Positions 6,229-7,383 of a stretch of 7,383 nucleotides of DNA are shown piece by piece; the first letter of the stretch is position 1; every line of letters begins with the position of its first letter. Location: NCBI GenBank assembly GCA_036741235.1, contig DAINSQ010000209.1, positions 1 to 7,383 on the forward strand, read 5' to 3'. The notes under the pieces were generated by a model. It did not search any database and was not told the origin of the DNA. It saw nothing but the letters and a program-made list of their open reading frames with translations. The stretch is from JABWBR01 sp036741235. Its GTDB lineage: Bacteria; Bacteroidota; Bacteroidia; Chitinophagales; Saprospiraceae. The position numbers and the translations under genes were made by a program.

Positions 6229-6340
6229 CTGGTTCCAGGCAAATTTACTGATGATATTCACTACGCTTGCACTCATCGGTATTCCCGCTGTAATTGTTTA
6301 TATTGTTTGGGGGAAGAAGTCGGATTCGTCATCTGAGTAG
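6215..6340 (+). CDS. Possible 41-aa single-pass membrane protein
   Basis: This ORF runs from ATG 6215 to TAG 6338-6340. It has a hydrophobic segment of about 22 residues (about 10-32, ending AVIVYIVW) followed by GKKSDSSSE, a basic then polar tail. By the positive-inside rule the C-terminus would be cytoplasmic. A longer frame from ATG 6149 or TTG 6131 exists, but it would collide with the GH127 5' region and adds less convincing sequence. From 6215 the layout is tidy: about 100 nt of divergent intergenic DNA lies between it and the GH127 start at 6114, and an inverted repeat follows its stop immediately. I do not recognise the family. It is a plausible small membrane protein of unknown role, perhaps chance. 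Confidence 0.45.
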   Translation: MFLVNWFQANLLMIFTTLALIGIPAVIVYIVWGKKSDSSSE

Positions 6341-6393
6341 AGGTTGTAGGTTCTTTTACAACCCGCTACCTACAACCTAGAACCTACAACCTA
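6341..6393. terminator. Inverted repeat at convergent gene ends, likely bidirectional terminator
   Basis: AGGTTGTAGGTTC (6341-6353) is perfectly complementary to GAACCTACAACCT (6380-6392), a 13-bp stem with a 26-nt loop. The loop and right arm also hold a 12-nt direct repeat, ACCTACAACCTA (6368-6379 and 6382-6393). It begins directly after the TAG of the plus-strand small ORF, and its right arm contains the stop codon of the minus-strand serine hydrolase (CTA, 6391-6393). No long T-tract follows on either side. It may be a Bacteroidota intergenic repeat acting as a terminator or as 3'-end protection. Confidence 0.5.
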
Positions 6394-7383
6394 CATCCTC
6401 CCAAACCACAACTCCAGCACCCGGCCCGTAGAAAAAGCGAAGCCGGATATTTTGTTTTTGCTATGCCGGGAGAATACGTAAGTATTGCCTTCCTCGTCTT
6501 TGAAGACATCGGGGTAGACGGGGGTTAGCGGGGTAGAGAAATCGGGTGCGCGGAAAAACAGCAAGCGGTCTTTATCAACACGGAGCGCGATTTTGACTTC
6601 GGCTTCATCGCTGAAATAAGCGCCGGCAAAAACCGCCAGTTCTTCGGCATTGGGGCGGTAAGGCGTAATTTTATCAAAAGTCTGGGTATTGCCGTCGGGA
6701 TTTTTCCACGTCAATTGATTGGGCGAGGCGATTGTGACGATATGGCCGCCGTGTTGGAACTTATTATCGCCGATGTATGTAAAAGCGCCCCGGGGGTTCA
6801 ACCACAATTTGCCCTCGCGCAAAACGGCGTTTAGCGTATCGTAATTGGTTTTATTGACATAAAAGCCCGTTTTTTCGATTAACACCTCGGTAGCTGCAGC
6901 CACTTCGGGAAAATCGGGCGTTTTGGTTTCTTTTTTACCAAAAAACACCTCCGCCACCTGCACACCCAGTTGTTCGGGGGCGCAAGTGCCGTCGTTGCTG
7001 AGCAGGGCCACCGACAAGTCTTTTTCGGGGTAATACGCCAGCCAGGCGCGGTAGCCCGCCGTGGCGCCGCTGTGGCTGATCTGGGTAACGCCGTTGACGT
7101 TGCCGATGACCACGCCGCGGGCATAGCTCACTTCTTTGCCGTTGTTCAGTTTGCCTTTTTGGCGCTGCAGGTCGTTGACCTCCCCACCCAATACCCCGGT
7201 TTTCCAGCGCAAATTCCACTTTTCGAGGTCTTCGACGGTGGTCAGCATAGCGCCGTGGCCAAAGGTATTTTCAAAGGGCATGTTTTGCACAAAAACGCCA
7301 TTATCTCTGCCGTAAGCAATGGCCCGCCCCGGCACGATTTCGTTGTAATTGTCGCGCCACTGGGTATGGGTCATGCCGGCGGG
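6391..7383 (-). CDS. Serine hydrolase, beta-lactamase/PBP (class C-like) family, partial at 5' end
   Basis: The C-terminal 330 or so residues of a longer protein are visible. The frame is still open at the right edge (Pro-Ala-Gly before the Met at 7374), so the Met at 7374 is internal. The family block 'GHGAMLTTVEDLEKW' (about 39-53 counting from that Met) matches the region before the third active-site motif. 'HSGATAGYRAWLAYYPEKDLSVALLSN' carries His101-Ser-Gly, the equivalent of the KTG triad in class C beta-lactamases, DD-peptidases and esterases. The SxxK and YxN motifs should lie beyond the window. Residues from about 155 on form a strand-rich C-terminal domain of the kind often fused to these hydrolases in Bacteroidota (DUF3471-like at about 235-327). 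It is probably a periplasmic peptidase or esterase. A role in antibiotic resistance cannot be inferred. Confidence 0.85.
   Translation of the reverse strand, partial: PAGMTHTQWRDNYNEIVPGRAIAYGRDNGVFVQNMPFENTFGHGAMLTTVEDLEKWNLRWKTGVLGGEVNDLQRQKGKLNNGKEVSYARGVVIGNVNGVTQISHSGATAGYRAWLAYYPEKDLSVALLSNDGTCAPEQLGVQVAEVFFGKKETKTPDFPEVAAATEVLIEKTGFYVNKTNYDTLNAVLREGKLWLNPRGAFTYIGDNKFQHGGHIVTIASPNQLTWKNPDGNTQTFDKITPYRPNAEELAVFAGAYFSDEAEVKIALRVDKDRLLFFRAPDFSTPLTPVYPDVFKDEEGNTYVFSRHSKNKISGFAFSTGRVLELWFGRM

Overview
The window suggests a Bacteroidota genome, most likely a fairly GC-rich member of the Saprospiria (the phylum is well supported, the class is inferred). The evidence is a Por-type (T9SS) C-terminal sorting domain, LVIVD-type beta-propeller lipoproteins, an exported GH127 beta-L-arabinofuranosidase, little sign of Shine-Dalgarno sequences, and several families of short oligonucleotide repeats between genes. 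No rRNA, tRNA, CRISPR array or transposase is visible.

Layout. Positions 1-135 hold no gene, only a GC-rich repeat and a short purine-rich repeat. Positions 136-2108 carry a compact three-gene minus-strand unit, read from high to low coordinates. It starts with a 178-aa lipoprotein holding about two propeller blades, continues with a 257-aa lipoprotein holding about five blades, and ends with a 217-aa predicted outer-membrane beta-barrel whose start overlaps the preceding stop (ATGA). The two propeller proteins are in the same reading frame, separated by one TAA and four sense codons. Together they look like one seven-bladed LVIVD propeller delivered as two lipoproteins.

Positions 2258-3769 encode a secreted right-handed beta-helix protein with a T9SS sorting domain. 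Upstream of it, 3819-3911 holds an unrecognised 30-codon, highly acidic ORF with a plausible Bacteroidota-type promoter. Positions 4009-6114 encode a GH127 enzyme with its zinc/cysteine active site intact. Its signal peptide is unusual: about 110 bp of repeat DNA appear to have inserted in frame between the MKK start and the hydrophobic core, including a strong G-quadruplex motif on the template strand. Facing away from it, 6215-6340 (+) may encode a 41-aa single-pass membrane protein. A 13-bp perfect inverted repeat (6341-6392) lies where this ORF converges with a serine hydrolase of the beta-lactamase/penicillin-binding family (6391 to the right edge), which is cut by the window.

How the genes may work together. 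The GH127 enzyme and the T9SS beta-helix protein could take part in breakdown of plant or algal arabinose-containing glycans or glycoproteins, but no SusC/SusD pair is present, so a polysaccharide utilisation locus is not shown. The lipoprotein pair and the barrel are tightly coupled and probably form or support an envelope complex of unknown role. The most interesting observations are the split propeller, the repeat insertion in the GH127 leader, and the two small ORFs.
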